DNA from: Hymenolepis diminuta
Taxonomy: Eukaryota > Platyhelminthes > Cestoda > Cyclophyllidea > Hymenolepididae
NCBI GenBank assembly: GCA_900708905.1
Contig: CAADRB010000024.1
Span: 676,333 to 740,332, forward strand
DNA length: 64,000 nucleotides
Direction: 5' to 3'
Position 1 is the first letter of the stretch. The number at the start of each line of letters is the position of its first letter. The notes under the pieces were generated by a model. It was not told where the DNA came from and did no database searches. It saw nothing but the letters and a program-made list of their open reading frames with translations. Position numbers and translations under genes: made by a program. Below, in pieces: positions 49,801 through 61,800 of this stretch.

Positions 49801-51391
49801 TAAAGGACCGCTACAGAATCATATCGCAAACATTATACTTAATAAATTTCTTTCAACTATCATTTAATATTAAGGAAGACGTGACAACTTATAATTGACA
49901 AAATTTAATTAAATTTTGAATTCGTCTTTTTCTTTACAGGCTAAAAAATATAAATACCAAAAATGTTATATTTGTTTGTTTGTTTAAATTGACTAGCCGA
50001 AAAGACTATTTACGTAGAGCTCTGGAACACCATAAATTTTCAAACTATAAATTAATCGATAAAACAAACTTGGATAGGAAAAAAATACACTGATAGAGGA
50101 AAATACATCAAAACAAATAAGATATTACTTTCCATCCCCTAAATTTCTCCCTTTTAGGCGCCATGGTAATTAACTAGTATCTAACATAAAGCCGATCCAC
50201 CTTATGTTACTTTAATTTTAACTTTCTGATCTTATCAAGTGACAGTGATCCATTTCTGGGAAAGATTGCTCCACCAGGGCCAGTTAAATTCAGATTGCAT
50301 AATGAAGGTCTTTTTAGAGTGCAATAAAACACGATCTTCAATTAGACCTGTGTAGCTGTCAATATTGCATTAAACGAGGTTCAGAAAATTGAGGAGCAGA
50401 AAATTCTTGCTTTCAAGGGGAGTAAATGAAGTAAAATAAATTTATAGATTTATTCTTTTCATAAAAGATGAAAATGTTTATTTACATGTATTTTACACTT
50501 AATTCCTTGAAAAATAGGCAAAAATCCACTGACAGGAGAAAAGGGTTCGCTTTTAAAAGTAGAAATTCATGGGTTTAGATTACTACCTCTTTTAGATAAG
50601 ATCAGAAGAGAGTATGTCACATCAATAATAAAATAGCAATAATAAAATTTTGATTTAATGTTAATTTATAAAAAATTGTTGTATGTTTTACTGTTTTCAT
50701 CCACAATTCGCAGTTTTTTTGAATTATCAATGTAATTAAATTTAATGAGTACATACATTATACCAATAATAACCTTGAAGTAGCTCTTTTTTCTACATTC
50801 AGCTCATTCATCGGCTTTCAAGCTGTTCATTAACTTCTCCTCATCATATCTTCGCCGTAGCTTTAGTATAACAATATCAATTTTCTGCTGCCATTTCTAT
50901 CACCTTCCTATTTTATTTTAGCAGATATCGAACAGTTAGGCAGTCCAGTAGCAGATTCTCTTCGGTCTCCATTGGTATCTCATGAGTTTAATCCTTTCTT
51001 AGACAATACCTCCACTTTTTAACTTTAACTTATGATAAAATGCCAACTATCCGTAAGAAAATTTGGTAAGTTTAGCGGAGAAGTTTGGGGTAAATTTAAA
51101 ATACCGCGAGAAACCTCACCCTATGTAATTTGGATAAATATCGCTATGCACAATTCAAGAAACCCATTTGGATAATCTTTCATTTAATTTATCTTTTCCG
51201 GTTGATTTATTTTTAAACTGCACCAAAAGGAGGTAGCTGTTACGCTTAGGTGGAATTTGGAGCAAGGAAACAAGTGAAAAGGCAACTTTTCCTCAGAGCT
51301 AAATTCTGGATCTTACTTTGTCCAAAATAGGTCCATGCCTTCACATTTGACAGAGAAGCATTAAAATTGTTTTTTTTTTGAGGACAGAGGA

Positions 51392-51410
51392 GGGGAGGGG
51401 AGGGGAGGGG
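51392..51410 (+). other. G-quadruplex motif (GGGGA)3GGGG
   Basis: Four G4 runs separated by single A on the + strand, preceded by a T9-10 run (about 51370-51379). It meets the strictest quadruplex definition, is isolated in AT-rich DNA, and has no recognised gene nearby. Confidence 0.9.
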
Positions 51411-51701
51411 AAGAGTTTAAGGTTGAAAATTCTAATAAAATGATGAAGTTGTTGGGTATTTGTCACAAATATAGTACATAAATATGCTTCTAGGAGGTTA
51501 ACATGGTATATTTCACTCCTAGAAAGAAATATGCTTTTAATGTTTCCAAAACAGAGCAAAAATTTTACAGACTTGAATCCTGGATTAGCTTCTGAACGAG
51601 CGAAATGGCAAAATGGCCGAGTAGGGGTTTTTAGAGTAATATGGCGTTGTAAGGGGTGTGACTGAAATTGCAATATCGAAATGTTTCTGGATTCAATTTT
51701 T

Positions 51702-52008
51702 CTCTAGCAGAGTCCTCTATTCTCATTTTACTTCCAAATTAGCTAGGCTGTGGTCAAAGTGGTACGAATAAGAAAGATGTTGAGTGGAGGGAAGTTTATT
51801 GCTCACTTCTCTGTGCCATTGTCAAAAGTTGGCCATTAAATACAAAACCATGCTAGGCTGCAGGGATCTTGATTGCTGATTGGTTGGGCAGGTCTCTGCA
51901 CCCACGGCTGCGCCTGTTCTCTACACGACCGGTTACACGGCCGCACTTCCCGTGGTGAGTTCTAGCGCACGTGATTCAATTAGCCTTGTTAGCGTTGTGA
52001 ACCCCACA
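51702..52008. mobile_element. Second copy of the LTR-like element (5'-truncated)
   Basis: Matches 18600-18907 over about 307 bp with the same end (gaaccccaca). It lacks the first 67 bp (TGTAGC hairpin) of the intronic copy, and no target duplication is evident. The region from aaatacaaaaccatgct to the end is highly conserved between the two copies, suggesting a fairly recent family. Confidence 0.75.
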
Positions 52009-52579
52009 AGGGTCAAGAGCAAGTAGAAGAGACTGGCAAATGTACTTTAAAGATTTGATAGAGTTCGCTATATGTGACCTTTACTGATTCTTGTACACTT
52101 CCATTTATTCACTGAGGTATAATTTTTGCACTGTTCCTTCAAATGAAATGAAATAATTTTCCTTGGGAATAAATAAAATGGGATTAAATCAACTTGATTC
52201 TGTATTTTATTGTGCCTGCTTTTTACTACAAGTCTTTGATTATAGTAAGCATTTCATATGGAAGTGAGAGGAGAATAGTATGAATGAACCACCTTGAAAA
52301 TCACGGAAAAGGTTCAAGAGAGACGTTTTCATCTAAACCGGATGATATGCAAGAGCAGATATCAAATTCAAAATAGAGGTCTGATTCTCATTTCTATTCC
52401 CGCTTTAGGAAAACCCTGCAAAATAGTGGAACGCCATTACCCACTTCAACCTCTTCCACAATAATGATTAAGCCCAGCATTCTTAACTTCAAAAAGGGGC
52501 GCCATTTATCTTTTCCAGGGAGAGTGTTTGAATTAATGTCATTAAATAGATTTTACCTCTTTTCTTTTCCAAATTAACA

Positions 52580-52583
52580 GAAA

Positions 52584-52614
<31 letters not shown>

Positions 52615-52620
52615 ATATAT
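52580..52620. repeat. (AT)n/(TATG) microsatellite
   Basis: An alternating AT tract with two interrupting TG dinucleotides. Confidence 0.9.
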
Positions 52621-55600
52621 CTAAAACTCATTCTTAATCTCTAAAAATTAGGTAAACGAAAATGATTGCGCTCGGTTAGAACTGGGAAAGTAACGAAAGC
52701 AGACAGTATGCACTTTTTCGTTAGCCGAATTCCAGACTTTATCTTCTCCTGTGCCTAGAATAAATTTTAAACAAATTTTCATATATATTTCCCACAGCAA
52801 ATTTAACAAATATGGCGATTTCAGCAAAATAAAAGTCGTTCTAAAATGATGTATGGTAAAATTTGGACCAAATTTAAAAAAAAACATAAACGATGCAATG
52901 TGATACCTTATATGCATTGTACAAGTGGGTTATGACAGAAAATAGGATGATATCTTACTATAAATATCTTTCCATCAGTAGGCCTTCAGGAGAGCAAGCT
53001 TCGCAAGGACTCATCCATAATTTTCAGGAAATGCGAGATAAAACTTTAAATCAGGCGTCAAAATGATGCACAAAGCAATGCATTTATTTCGGATCCCTCT
53101 GTTTTATTGAAACACCGTATGGTTTTAAAAAATTCTGCTTGAATATAAAGATGGCGATGGGTAGATTTAAGCTAAGACTGTCAAGAACCGTCCTGCGAAA
53201 CTGAAGGTCCGTATTTCGTGCCGTTGAAAAATTGCTCATACAATTTCCCACTGCCAACTTTCCCCTTTTTCCACTGAAACATTTCCTTTGATAACAAGAT
53301 GTCAATCTGGCGAAAAGTCGTCTTCCTTCTTCCTCGACTAGGAGTAGTGTATAGGTATTAAAAGGGCAACAAAGAAGTTATAAAATTTTCATTTTTCATT
53401 TCTAACGCAAGACTAATGAAAAGCAAATTTCAAAATTTACCCTTAGTAGAAAAAATAGATATCGATTTTATTATTTTACGGATATGATTATTGATTTTTA
53501 TAATAAAATACTACCTTAGTTAACTAAAAAGAGAAACAAAGTGGACTTAAGATTGAAGCTGCTACATACATTTTCTCCACCAATAATCCTCATTGCCGGA
53601 TTCTTTATACTCCACCTTTTAATTCCCTTTTGTTTGAACGAATTTGTTTACATCGAAGTTGTAATTGGCGCATTATATAAATCGACCTATCGGTACGAAA
53701 TATGGTGCTTTGGATCGTTTCGGACTGTGGTGTTGTCGGATTGAATTTGTAACTAATGCATGTTCTTAGAGAATCTAAGAGTCGGTTGCGATATCCAACC
53801 GAGAGGATCAGATCATAACAGAAGACAAGAACAGCATACCAAAAATATTAAATTTTAGGTTAAAATTTGGAGAAATGCATGTTTAAAAGATTTGTATCTC
53901 ATCTGGAAAGGTATAAGCTCTGCAGGTTCAAAGATTGGAGAGGTACCACCACCCGATCCTCGAAAATTGATAAATTAATTGCTTGCCTTCCTCCATCTGA
54001 CAAATGGAAGCTAATTTATGAATAGAAGGATTACAAAAGTGCAGAGAGATATAAATCTCAGCTCTCATGAATATCTACGATACCTGCTTCTCCTGTGCGA
54101 GCCCCTTTTATCTGAGCTTAGATTACACATAATTTATTTCAAATAATCAATTCTTGAAGTCCTTCTATACCAGGCGGCTCTAATCGCAACTTTTGTGTGG
54201 GCAGAAATCGTTAGTTTGAGAACCGTGATCTTAAAATTTTATGATCCACTTCACTTTCTTCAGTAAATGTAAGTTTGAAAGCCGCACCCTCCGTGCCAAA
54301 ATGTGATTAATTTATGCCGCACCAAAACTTTGTTTAAATTGACTAATAGGTGCAATTTGATTCTAATTAGCTTAATTTAATTTAGATAATTTAGTAATAC
54401 AGATAATTCTTTAATAAATAGTTATTAATTATTTTTGCATAATTAAATTTAATGTCATAATTTAATTATTTGAATGATTTTAACCACATCTTTTAGAGTC
54501 TTCCATCCACTTTCGGCAAAAATTAAAGGTATCTTATTGTCAGGAAACGCAGCAACTTATTGAAATGAAATTAATGCAAATTTTTATTATTTATTTCAAA
54601 TATTTTGGCGAAGTTTTAAAAAAATGGAAAAATTTATCAAAGCATTTGTAAAATGAAACTATAATTAAACAAAATTAAATAATGAAAAAAAATAGCACAC
54701 AATCAATTTATTTTATGTAAAAACAGCAAAAGTGTGACTTTTTAATTTTTTAAATGACAGGTATTGATCGGTAAAAGATTTATTATCTTCTTTTGAGTAT
54801 GGAAAATATTATTTTATTCATATAATCACTCTAATATCATAAAAATTACCGTTTTGAACTTATTTAGAGGTCAAAATAAATGTAAAATGTGTATTTCAAT
54901 AATTTGATAATTGATTATTTTTTAGTGGGATATGTATTTTAAACAAATTTCATTGAAATATGCAAGAAATTGTACATCATAGATCAATTAGTGTTAATAA
55001 AGTAATATATCTTTTAGGGCAGTAAAAATTTCATTTCATAATGGGACATTTTTCCCCTTTTGGGAGATATTATTAGAGCTCGTAACCTCTGTAACCTCTG
55101 CTACGTTCAGATCATGCATGATCACATTGTCTATTTGGTCTTTCGAAGGAAGAAGTGGAGTGAAGTGACAACGTCGACCACCATGGCAACGATTACCTCT
55201 AATATTTGTTTATGTGAAGTAATATATAATACTATATACTGTACGCTTTTTACCGTTTACTGGTAAATTGAAGAAATTATTTGAAATATTGAAGCAGACA
55301 AATTGTTAGATGATTTGATCTTTGATTTTACCCTCTTGACAGGAAAGGTGTAAAGTTTGATGCAAATTCCTTCTATGAATTACACAACCAGCGCGATGCA
55401 TTTAACCCTCTTTAATTTCACCACATCTTCTTCAATAAATATGGGCATCCCTCTTCCAGATGTTTTCGTTGCCATGAAACATTCATAAATAAAGAAAGTA
55501 TTTTAAATATTGATCATTATTTGTAAATAAATCATTAATTTGTGTTATATTTCACTACTTTTTAGTTTAATTACATTTGATAAAAGTAGCTGGCCAGTCA

Positions 55601-57054
55601 GTTGACTTAATTATGCGTCGCCATGAAGTGTGTAGAAACAGGGCTATTTTGCTGATATAAACGTAATAATGCATTAGCGGGAAGAAAAAAGACAAAATTT
55701 TTAAAACTTTTGGCTATTAATGAGTCTAGAAAAATCTATTTTTACAAAAATAGAGTTTATTTTCGCATTATTTTCCTTCTAGGCTCGGTATCTGGATTGC
55801 ATCAGTAGTTTTCGAAAGTTTAAAATTTCGTATTTCAAAAGAATGCTCACCAAATAACTGAAATGAATTTCACGCTTGATTGCCAACTGAAGAGAGGATT
55901 TTTCCTTCAAGAAAGGAAATTCAAGAAGCAGCTGATTACTTTGTAGAACAGTACCTACCTGTACTGAGTTGGCTCATCGACTATAAGAATCAACTGTGTT
56001 AGCTGAAATCATTCTGGAAGAATTATATTAAATTAAAATTCCGTGTCAAAGACCCAAATGAAGCATTTTCTGTGAAGAGAGGCGTTAGAGAAGCATTCGA
56101 GGAGAGTCCCAAGCATTTCAATATACTATTACAGCTTGCATTAGAGGGAATCTGTTGAACCTGTTAACATTTTAGGGACTGACGACTGAGTTTTACGAAA
56201 TTCAAGTGACCGAGATATTGAGTTAATAGGGACGACATATGCCTCATTACTCATTTGAGAGAACAAATGGAAGAACGTCCGCTAATTTTAAAATAACTTA
56301 GACTAGAATGTCATGGGAATGCGGTATGAACACGGTTTGGATACATTTTTTCATTCCTCTGATTAGATTACCATATAGTTAATCCAGGAGCTTCTTTTAC
56401 TTTAATAATCGATTTATAATAATATATAATAAACATGCGGAATTGTTACTTTTATTTTTACCGTACAACTCCTATAGAAATATTCTGATCCCATAGTTTG
56501 GACTTTGGATCCACTCAAGCTTCTCGAAACATCCAGAGCAGTGGTTGGTCCGAATATTTTACTGGATCCGCAGAGTATTGAGGTTTCAAAGCGGAGGGAG
56601 GTCACGCGTGTCCAGGTTGATCTTCGTTGGACCCGGTTTCGATGTAGATGATACGGCATTCTGCCGAGATCGAAGGTACTTGTGATGGTAAACCTGGGTT
56701 CGAATATCTATATTTACATTATCCAACATGCCTGAATGTAAGGAATTACGAATCACTTCCCTTATCTCCTTCCCTTTTGACTTAAAAGGTGCTAAAGAAT
56801 CACTCCTCATGATCTTTGGAGTTAGTGGGAGAGAAAAAAAGGAAATATTGGGACTATGATAAACTGGGGATATGCCTGACAATATCATTGTAAGCATTCC
56901 AGGAGTGACGAATACCTGGGTAAGGTCGTTGATGGTGGTACCAGTTGTGGGAGACTTGAGAGCCATAATGCAATTTCGATGAGCAGTGCAAACAGTCTTT
57001 TGGTTAGTCTGCATGAATTTTCGCAACCACGTTTATCGCTGTTTCAGAACTGAT
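52621..57054. other. Gene-poor AT-rich region
   Basis: No recognisable gene. The longest open stretch is on the - strand at 56586-57026 (about 147 codons, containing TAHRNCIMALKSPTTG), overlapping another frame at 56414-56659. It adjoins the LINE relic and may be part of a decayed element. Confidence 0.4.
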
Positions 57055-58800
57055 TCAGTAAATCCTCTGTTCATCTAACCGAAGAAATGGCTTCCACAGA
57101 TCTGACACTACGCACATCCAGATCGTTTTTTCATACGCTATTTCCATGAAACATTTTTTAATATTAATACATATCTCCATAAAAATTTCCAGCTTCTTCA
57201 AACGAATGAGTAATATGACATAAGCCGTTTTCATATTCGAAATGCTCGAATAAACCCTCGCATCCCGCAAAATTCAAGAGTCCAACTTTCTCTTCCTCGT
57301 AGGTTGCACAGACTTCTTCGAACATAAGTTGGAGTACCATGTTAAAGAGTACGGGACCCTCTAAGGATCCTTGTCTGATACTTCTCTCCATGGAAAAAAC
57401 TTCGCTTGAGTCATTTCACAGTCTTTTTAGATATCTAGGAGTTGTATAAAACAAATGAGTATGTTTTGAAGCAGCTTTAAATAGTCTTATAATTATCGTG
57501 GGAATTAAAATACCTCCCTTAGGTTAACAAATTAAAGTTCTGTCCCACAATACCGGCTTTCTGAATTACTCTTCTTACAGCAGAGTCACCTGTTTTGTGG
57601 ACATTTCAGGACAAGATCCATGTTGTGTAGTCGATAATCGTTAACTTGTATGTACTTTAAGCCCTTCGCAGGCCGTAGGTGCAAGAAGAAAAGTACTTCG
57701 ATAGTTACCTGGATCAGTTCTTATTCCTCGACGTTTGTAAATAGTGATTTATTCAGCATCTGCCCAGCATCGGGTATATGGATTCTGCCCTGCTAGCGAA
57801 TATCAAGGAATTTCAGAAAGTAGGTCCGCTCCACTTAATAAATTCAGACCGTAAACCTTCAACTGCTTGACTTTTCAATTCTCCTTTTTTGTCATCTTAG
57901 CTTCTCCAGGGGCGGATTTGTCCTGTAATATTTGCAGTTGGATCAGTTTGTACTGGTGGATATCTAAATAATTCAGCACAATTTTAGCCAGAGAGCTGCG
58001 ATCAACGAAAAATTTATAGCGCTTTGAATTGGAGCATGTTCGAGAGGCTATTAGCAGAACTTTTCAAATTAACTTTTGGCTGTTCTGGGTTCATTAATAA
58101 TCTACAATTCTGGAAACTTTGCCAACTTTCCTCTAGGTATGTCCCTTTTGCATTCAATATAATAAGTTCACTTTATTTCAAAACATTTTATAAGCGGGAG
58201 AGGATTCAGAGGATTGGTCAGTTAACTTTTTCCGCTCCACTTAGAAAATTCACACCAAGGTTCCACTTTTCAAGCTTTAGAACAGTGTTTCTGACATACT
58301 CTATAAGCAATCTTTGTAACAACATTTAACATATCATTATTTTCCATGCCTTAGCGTTCCAGTATCGTCCCTTCAAGCAATTCATGGCATTAGTATTTAT
58401 GCTTTGACAGTAGGTTAATTTCCCTATTCTCTTGTCAAATTCTTGTCTGACTTATAGGTCCATGTAACTTTTCGGTGTAGCTTCAAACCTAATATTTGTG
58501 GTAACCAACCAATGACCAGAGTTTGCATCTGGTTCTCTGGTTGCCGGCTTTCCATAGTCCTTTCTTGGAACCCCCCATGTATGTCATCTTTCGTTAGGTT
58601 TTCTGGAAAAAATAAATAACAGTATGAAGATTATCACTTTCATAAAAGCTTAAGAGGTTTATTTTATTTTCCGTAGTTTCCACTGAGCCTGCAAAAAGGC
58701 CTAATATGGTCATATGATTTACAAGGTCATCCTGACCAGGTTGGCAGTTAAAATGTCCCATAATGATGATATTTCCACATTTACACTTTGTGTCCCCCAA
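57055..58800 (-). mobile_element. Degenerate non-LTR retrotransposon (endonuclease and reverse transcriptase relic)
   Basis: Read on the - strand in element order. Endonuclease at 58594-58800 has NIIIMGHFNCQPGQ (the GDFN motif) and, near 58500-58560, DANSGHWLV (from SDHxLV). Reverse transcriptase pieces follow near 57655-57745 (IYKRRGIRTDPGNYRS), at 57250-57391 (IRQGSLEGPVLFNMVLQ), near 57210 (HSFEEAGNFY) and at 57060-57160 (EIAYEKTIWM, the KTKWM region). Frames shift and stops occur, so the element is dead. It belongs to the APE-endonuclease LINE type common in flatworms; the clade cannot be assigned. Confidence 0.75.
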
Positions 58801-58899
58801 TGCAGCATCCAGTTGCTTATAAAAGGCTTCTTTCCCTTAAAAGTTGGGAGACAACCAATAGGGATACATCGCCAATGTTGATTATAACTCTGTGTTTAA

Positions 58900-61800
58900 C
58901 CTGTTAGAAATGGGTCTGAATTATTGAACTTGAGATCGGGAATCATGGTTAGGTAATACAAAACCACCGACCAGTAGGGTTGTTTTTATATCCGGAATTG
59001 TAAATAATAACTCAGGACCTGATGTTCTAGAGTTCAAACTTTAGGAATTGGTACTTTGAATCTCAGGGAGAAAGGCTGAGTTCGGAGCTAAGTTTTCAAT
59101 TCTTCGCCCGAGCTCACACAGCCATATCGTTTACAGCTGATGGAAAGGAAAAAGTTTTAAGTTGTAGATCCCGTCTATTTAATTCTTAGGTGATTCCGCT
59201 CAGTCACAATGAATTATTGCTGTTTTGAAGAAAATCTCAAGTGGTTTGGAATTGGAATCTTCCTTGTTATTCTGAAGTCTTCCGGAACACGTAAATGTGA
59301 ATCTTTAATCAAAACAGGTTACATTCAACTGTTTTTTTCCAATTCTTACTGGCAAGAAAGAAAGAGGTTTTACTAAATATATATTATAAACATATATTAT
59401 ATTATATAGCTATAAAATCCACATTTTATTTTACATCTTTAAGGCGTATTTTTAAAATATTCTACGAATTCTATATTTCCTTCGAGAGCAACGGAAACAG
59501 AAGATTTCCTATCACTTTTATTCATAAAAAGATAAAATTATGAAATAAAACAAAGATATATGTGCGCAAAGAACGAGGCAGATGTTTATTTCAACCAATG
59601 AATTATCTTGGAGTTACTCCTGTGAGAAGCCCATAAACCATAATTAAATTCGATCCGTTCAGCAGGTCATCTATCTAACTGGATGAGCGTTAATTTTGTG
59701 ACCTCTGACTGGTTCAAAAAATCCCTGACTCCTTTAACAACTCCCATAATTATATTTAAAGATATTATAAGTAATTTGTAAAAAAATTATTTAGCAAATA
59801 AATATAAATATTAGATTAAAGAAAATTAATTATTTTTAGACTATTTATTATAATATTATGTGCATTATTTTCAGAACTATTTTGTGGTATTTGGCAGGAG
59901 AGCAATTTTAGTAATATTAATTTTAAATTAAAATAAATATGTGTAAATTTTAAAAGTTTGTTTAAATATCTAAATCTAGTTGAAAAAATTTTCCATTTTG
60001 TTAAATATCAAATGAAATACTAGGTCAAACGCAGCAAAAGTCAAATTGTTTTAATAAAACTCAATTAAGCATTAATATTTATTGGTATCCTAGCAACAAT
60101 TTTGAAAATATTGGTAATTTTTTATACATTTATAATGTGTATATTTAATAAATGAAAGCGAAAATTTTGGGATTGATTAGCACTGTTGGCAACGCCCAGA
60201 TACAAATTCTACGAGGTCACTTAAATGAAGATGAGGTTTGAACTGCAAAATGCACGGATCAAAAATTTTCATTTAGTAATAGGGAAAAAGTTTAATTAGA
60301 AACTTTAATTTGTGAACTCAATGAAAATATTATGCCTGACCTGACCATTTATCCTAAATGAAATATTCTCTAATTTTGCCGTCTTTTCTGTGTTACAGTT
60401 TTTAATTTGGCGACCCGCAGTTTACGCACAAATAATGTTATTTTAATTAAATCAAAATTTGAAAAATTATAAAATTTTACAATTTCTTAAAAAATAAAAA
60501 CATACTCCCGATATTTATAGAATAAAATATTATTTAGCACCCAGCATATTCATTAACAACAGTTTTCAAATTCCTAGATGTGCGTCTGTAATTGGGACTA
60601 GACGTATTTCCATCCCCCTTTGTTGAAGTAAAATGAAATATTTCGAACGGAATGAAGGATAAAAGATAGAAATTATTTAAAAATTTATTAAATTAGGAAG
60701 AAATAGTGAAAATGCAGATAAAAACTATGACAATGACGAGCAACGTATTGGAAATTGAATACTCTGCTTAATTTAATTTAACTTTGGATTGTGCAGTAAG
60801 TCAGTTCATACTTATTCAACTAAACGAGTGGATCAAAATCGAGCATCTTGGAGCACTTTTGGTGGGGAAATAGTATTCTGCTCCAAATTATGCCTTTCAG
60901 TGAGGCAGTGACATTTCAACTGATGAAAAAACGATAACAATGAATGCATCTATGCTGGATGCTTGACGATACTGACCTGCATTAAAATCATAAATGCTCT
61001 GATTTGTTTGGATCTTGTAAATCCCTTCAGTCCTTCCTGTGCTTTGTTACAAGAAAAGAAGTTATATGAACCCGGTGATTAAACGTCCAATTAGAATCCG
61101 GGTCAATAAGCTTTCAAACATCTTTTACTTGGAACCGGAGACACTGAAACACGGCCGGTCGAAATAGTCATCTTGACACTGGAAACCGTAGACGTTCATC
61201 GTGAAAAGAAGGACCAAATTTTGTCGGAATTTTAAAATTTAACTTTACTTTATATGCTTCCGCAAGATCTCTTCTCGTGACCACTCTGGATTACGTCACA
61301 AACCTTTTGAAATTATTTAAACTTGTATTGGTTATTTGTAATATTGATTTCTTAGGCTCCCCTTAGTATATCATTGCGTAGATAATATGAAAATATTCAT
61401 TTTTGTTTATTATTAACTTCATTAAATAAACAAAGCAGTCAATTAAATTAATAAAATGTTTGAAATACCAAATTTGAGCCGTTAATATATTAAAAAAATT
61501 TTCCTTCAGTAGTATGAACTTCCGTCTTCAAAAGGTGGGAAACAAAGAAGCTTACATATAAGAATTATTTTGGGGGAAATATTATTCTCTTATATGTAAA
61601 AAAATGCTTCCAGTATCTTAGTTCTGTCTACTCAAAAACGCATATTTGATCATAGAATCCGTCCTTGTCTCACAAATTGTCTTCCAGTGGTTATGATATT
61701 AAATCCTATGGCATGCAAAGGAACTCACCACAGGAATCAGACGACCGTCTCTTTGGAGAGGCAATCAATCATGATCCAGACAAAAATTGCATCGATATTG

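Noticed and set aside
49258..49898. Open frames of 150-200 codons around 49.3-49.9 kb
   Set aside because: Most of their length is N; the real sequence on either side is too short to support a protein.
53541..53744. Hydrophobic 67-codon frame as a membrane protein gene
   Set aside because: Length and hydrophobicity are easily reached in AT-rich DNA; no family match or exon partners.
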